This document shows, one piece after another, positions 62,193 through 64,000 of a stretch of DNA of 64,000 bases. Source of the stretch: Arctic95D-9 sp035967665 (lineage in GTDB: Bacteria > Verrucomicrobiota > Verrucomicrobiia > Verrucomicrobiales > DEV007); NCBI GenBank assembly GCA_035967665.1, contig JAYWLB010000101.1, positions 9,770 to 73,769 on the forward strand, in the 5' to 3' direction. Under the pieces are notes generated by a model. The model was not told the origin of the DNA. It ran no database searches and was given only the letters and a program-made list of their open reading frames with translations. A program made the translations under genes and the position numbers. The first letter of the stretch is position 1, and each line of letters starts with the position of its first letter.

Positions 62193-62540
62193 TTGGAAAA
62201 AAGTTCCGCCAAGTTCATCACACCATCAGGCCTGAACAGGTAACGAGGATTCGGCCGGGAATTCAGGCCACGCGAAGTGAGCAGATGCGGTCTTAACTTA
62301 CCAACCAGGCCCATCCCGACTTGCGAAGGACCGTCCGGAGAATCCATCACTGATGAGACCCGACCGGCGCGATCGACGAAGGAGACGGATGCCACCGGGA
62401 ACCGCGAAGCGGCAAGGGAGGAACGACCGACGTCAAACCCGCATGCCGGATGGTGCGGGGGAGCGGGTTCAATCCCTGTGCCTATCCGATTGTGCCTTCG
62501 TTAGTCTAGCGCCCGCATCGTAAGGTCTCCGAGCTGTTCC
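62193..62540. other. intergenic, nothing recognised
   Basis: About 350 bp between the NRPS-PKS end and the cassette array. Short frames exist on both strands, the longest 71 codons on the reverse strand at 62180-62395, but they show no family features or ribosome sites. The sequence is not obviously a group II intron end, IS remnant or tRNA. A perfect inverted repeat GATCATGA/TCATGATC at 62541-62571 marks the end of the last small gene. Confidence 0.4.
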
Positions 62541-62563
62541 GATCATGAGGGAACCCAGAACAA

Positions 62564-62770
62564 TCATGATCTCGTGACCCACCAGACAACGGCGGTCAAG
62601 ATCGAGAAAACAATCGCTCCAGTAAAGAATCGAGGCAGAACGATCGCACCTACCCCGTAGCCTCCGCCGCCAGAAACTTTCCAAAGAAATATGCCGATAA
62701 GAACACTTGCCACGCCGAAAATGAACCCGTAGCCCGCAAGCGCATGCATTGATGGTTCGGTTGCTTCCAT
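62564..62770 (-). CDS. 68-residue two-helix membrane protein, integron cassette gene
   Basis: The start at ATG 62770 (MEATEPSMHALAGYGF) follows the attC-like core of site 1 by only a few bases, as expected for the first codons of a cassette. Two hydrophobic helices: YGFIFGVASVLIGIFLW and FFTGAIVFSILTAVVWW. A longer open frame to 62926 runs through the attC site and the neighbouring gene and is rejected. Function unknown, as for most cassette genes. Confidence 0.65.
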   Translation of the reverse strand: MEATEPSMHALAGYGFIFGVASVLIGIFLWKVSGGGGYGVGAIVLPRFFTGAIVFSILTAVVWWVTRS

Positions 62771-62776
62771 TTTCCT

Positions 62777-62902
62777 GGCACGACGTTTAAGCGCACTCAG
62801 CCCTGACGTAGAGCGCGGGTTGATAATGCAATAAACTGATGGATCAGAAAAGTCATTTCGACTCGGCGCGGTCAGGGCTTGAGTGCCTCGTGTTGTTCTG
62901 CC
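62777..62902 (-). repeat. attC-like recombination site 1
   Basis: Outer boxes GGCACGAC (62777-62784) and GTTCTGCC (62895-62902) pair at 6 of 8 positions. Inner arms GCACTCAGCCCTGAC (62793-62807) and GTCAGGGCTTGAGTGC (62871-62886) pair perfectly except for one extra base in the right arm. A single extrahelical base in an otherwise perfect arm is the hallmark of integron attC sites read as folded single strand. Length 126 bp. Confidence 0.78.
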
Positions 62903-63378
62903 TCTGGTTCTGCGTTGAGTCGCCAAGAGGTCATCAGGGTGTGATCAGCGTAATCGAAGTCGTCACTCCGAGTAATAAAGGTGAAAGATGTCGAGTCATT
63001 GCCACGCACTAGCCCCACAACCAATCGCTTTACTCGACCGCTATTTTCGTTCAGCTCGAGCACGGCATATCGTGAGGGATAGCCTTGATTAAATTGGCGG
63101 CCTACAAGCTTCCGGCCCCAAAGCTTTTCGATTCTAATGCACGTGTCTTCGTAAAGTCGTTCCAAAACCTTTCGATCGATCGAACCATTTACAGCTGAAA
63201 CACTAAGATTCCACTCGCTGAGCAATCCCATCTTCGGTGCAGCTGAACCGTTGTCGGGGTGTCCGCTTTCTAGCCTTTGGATTAGTTGAATTGCTTCCTC
63301 TACGCCTGGATCCTCTTCGCCAGCTACACCCGATTGCATCCAAATCGTCAACGAAAGCATCAGCACTAAGAACTTCAT
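62872..63378 (-). CDS. 168-residue exported protein, integron cassette gene
   Basis: Signal peptide MKFLVLMLSLTIWMQSGVAG, then a soluble domain with no recognised family; WNLSVSAVNGSIDRKVLERL and SRYAVLELNENSGRVKRLVV are its most distinctive stretches. Its ATG at 63378 lies 5 bp after attC-like site 2's outer box. Its last nine codons are formed by the arm of attC-like site 1, so the coding frame runs into the recombination site, as seen in some cassettes. Confidence 0.7.
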   Translation of the reverse strand: MKFLVLMLSLTIWMQSGVAGEEDPGVEEAIQLIQRLESGHPDNGSAAPKMGLLSEWNLSVSAVNGSIDRKVLERLYEDTCIRIEKLWGRKLVGRQFNQGYPSRYAVLELNENSGRVKRLVVGLVRGNDSTSFTFITRSDDFDYADHTLMTSWRLNAEPEAEQHEALKP

Positions 63379-63382
63379 TTTC

Positions 63383-63512
63383 GGGCAAAACGTTCAAGGC
63401 CACTCGCTCGATACTGGGAGCGCGGCCACGAAACGAGGGTAAGGAACCGAGCCACGAAAGTCAATCGACTCCAAGCGAGTATCGAGTTGGCGTGCCGCGG
63501 CTTGTTGTGCCC
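63383..63512 (-). repeat. attC-like recombination site 2
   Basis: Outer boxes GGGCAAAAC (63383-63391) and GTTGTGCCC (63504-63512) pair at 8 of 9 positions. Arms GGCCACTCG with TCGAGTTGGC again differ by one extra base, and CTCGATACT/AGTATCGAG add a perfect 9-bp pairing. On the reverse strand the end reads TTGAACGTTTTGCC, close to the known core GTTRRRY context, and the other end CACAACAAGCCGCGGC resembles environmental attC sites. Length about 130 bp. Confidence 0.8.
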
Positions 63513-63518
63513 GTTTGT

Positions 63519-63821
63519 TCACGCCGCCCTTTCGCGTTGGTTGGAACGGATATCTCGAAGTCGTGCTACGAGCGAGTAAATCACCAAAATAGCAATCGAA
63601 CCAACGATCAGAAACACCGCCGAGTTTAGGATCCCAGCGTAGGGGTTCGGATAATCAGTCGGATACTCAGCATCACCAAGATAATCCCAGTAGACTCCAG
63701 CAAAAGGCATCCCTATTCCGTGAAATCCTTCGGGATCCCCCCATGGGACTTGCGTCGCGGCAACTCCTAGAGGGATCGATATGAACGCCCAGGCTACAAT
63801 GAAATTTCGGAGCCGAATCAT
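63519..63821 (-). CDS. 100-residue two-helix membrane protein, integron cassette gene
   Basis: Two hydrophobic segments: FIVAWAFISIPLGVAATQV at the N-terminus and SAVFLIVGSIAILVIYSLVA near the C-terminus, with a hydrophilic loop rich in Pro, Asp and Tyr between them and a basic tail RLRDIRSNQRERAA. The ATG at 63821 lies 6 bp after the outer box of attC-like site 3. No family recognised. Confidence 0.68.
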   Translation of the reverse strand: MIRLRNFIVAWAFISIPLGVAATQVPWGDPEGFHGIGMPFAGVYWDYLGDAEYPTDYPNPYAGILNSAVFLIVGSIAILVIYSLVARLRDIRSNQRERAA

Positions 63822-63827
63822 TTTTCA

Positions 63828-63949
63828 GCACAACGTCCGAAGATAGCCAGCCTCACCCGAGAGCGCCACTCCGAATCGGGGTTGATGGTTGAATATCCAT
63901 AAGGCTTTCGGCTCGCTGCGTGGTGAGGCTTGGCTACTCTGCCTTGTGT
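63828..63949 (-). repeat. attC-like recombination site 3
   Basis: Outer boxes GCACAAC (63828-63834) and CTTGTGT (63943-63949) pair at five central positions. Arms AGCCAGCCTCACC (63845-63857) and GGTGAGGCTTGGCT (63922-63935) pair perfectly with one extra base in the right arm, at the same relative place (within GCCA/TTGGC) as site 2. Length 122 bp. The gene belonging to this site lies beyond the window. Confidence 0.77.
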
Positions 63950-64000
63950 ACGCCCAGCATGGGCTGAAACCAAAAGGGGTTCAAGTCCCCTGTTTATAGA

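Larger units (their letters stand above)
62563..64000 (-). mobile_element. distal part of an integron gene-cassette array
   Basis: Three short reverse-strand genes alternate with three attC-like sites of 122-130 bp. Cassette cores lie about 600 and 440 bp apart, ordinary cassette sizes. Genes start immediately after one core and end at or inside the next, as in known arrays. All genes point the same way, so the integrase and attI would lie to the right, beyond the window, unless this is an integrase-less cluster of attC sites. No integrase is present here. Confidence 0.75.

Noticed and set aside
62462..62480. Second GGTTCAATCC element resembling a tRNA T-loop
   Set aside because: The flanking stem does not pair and no cloverleaf can be formed.
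62193..62540. Group II intron 3' end or IS remnant
   Set aside because: No domain V-like hairpin, reverse transcriptase or transposase fragment, or terminal repeats could be found by eye.
62564..62926. 120-codon version of the first cassette gene
   Set aside because: The extra N-terminus is basic, runs through attC-like site 1 and overlaps the neighbouring gene; ATG at 62770 fits better.
63978..63995. T-arm-like GGGGTTCAAGTCCCC near the right edge, suggesting a tRNA
   Set aside because: No 5' acceptor match, D-arm or 5/7/5 anticodon arm can be built upstream, and no CCA follows within the window.
63934..64000. Possible partial gene entering from the right edge on the reverse strand
   Set aside because: An in-frame TAA occurs 19 codons before its stop, so it is not an open coding frame.

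Overview
The window looks like a chromosomal stretch from a heterotrophic member of the Verrucomicrobiota or a close PVC relative. The inference rests on family content: seven intact exported type I sulfatases plus one wrecked copy, two large dehydrogenases ending in a CxxCH haem domain, DUF1080 and ThuA-type proteins, exported sugar-phosphate-isomerase-like TIM barrels, an ECF-sigma/FecR pair and SHD1-type lipoproteins. No rRNA, tRNA, CRISPR array, IS element or phage gene was found.

Left end (1-8.0 kb): mostly housekeeping. A possible structured RNA and hairpins lead to an EboD-like 3-dehydroquinate synthase homologue, then a LysM lipoprotein, purH, an RNase Z-like metallohydrolase, and a reverse-strand run of FmdB zinc ribbon, heptad-repeat membrane protein and NUDIX hydrolase, then a rhodanese.

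8.1-37.7 kb: a carbohydrate and sulfate-ester catabolic island. A tight four-gene operon (HPS/KGPDC-like, MDR, SDR, sugar phosphate isomerase) is followed by a long co-directional run of sulfatases, a DUF1080 domain, an exported isomerase-like protein and a haem dehydrogenase. A membrane protein with three SUKH-like units follows. On the reverse strand an ECF sigma factor, FecR, FAD oxidoreductase and sulfatase overlap as one operon. ThuA, an Mpv17-like membrane protein, another sulfatase, dienelactone hydrolase, a GH99-like lipoprotein and an esterase follow. Together these suggest desulfation, oxidation and cleavage of a sulfated polysaccharide; the substrate cannot be read from the sequence.

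37.7-54 kb: a mixed region with a HExxH protein, peroxiredoxin with a clear terminator, PAP2 phosphatase, an unknown protein, a MoaD/BNR-propeller pair, a DUF5060 protein, SHD1/thioredoxin lipoprotein, a GH32-like propeller, a 53-aa membrane protein missed by simple ORF calling, a pseudouridine synthase, a second haem dehydrogenase, a DUF3313-like lipoprotein and a sulfatase.

54.2-62.1 kb: one 2.6-kilo-residue NRPS-PKS hybrid (condensation remnant-A-T-KS-AT-KR-T-TE), complete enough to make and release a small molecule alone, with a palindromic operator-like site at its start.

62.6-64 kb: three attC-like sites of about 125 bp, each with a one-base bulge, separate short reverse-strand genes. 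I read this as the distal end of an integron gene-cassette array running off the right edge.

The observations I rate highest are the cassette array, the stand-alone NRPS-PKS, the A9 frameshift joining a sulfatase to a DUF1080 domain, the multi-SUKH protein whose open frame extends upstream of its first ATG, and the internally deleted sulfatase.
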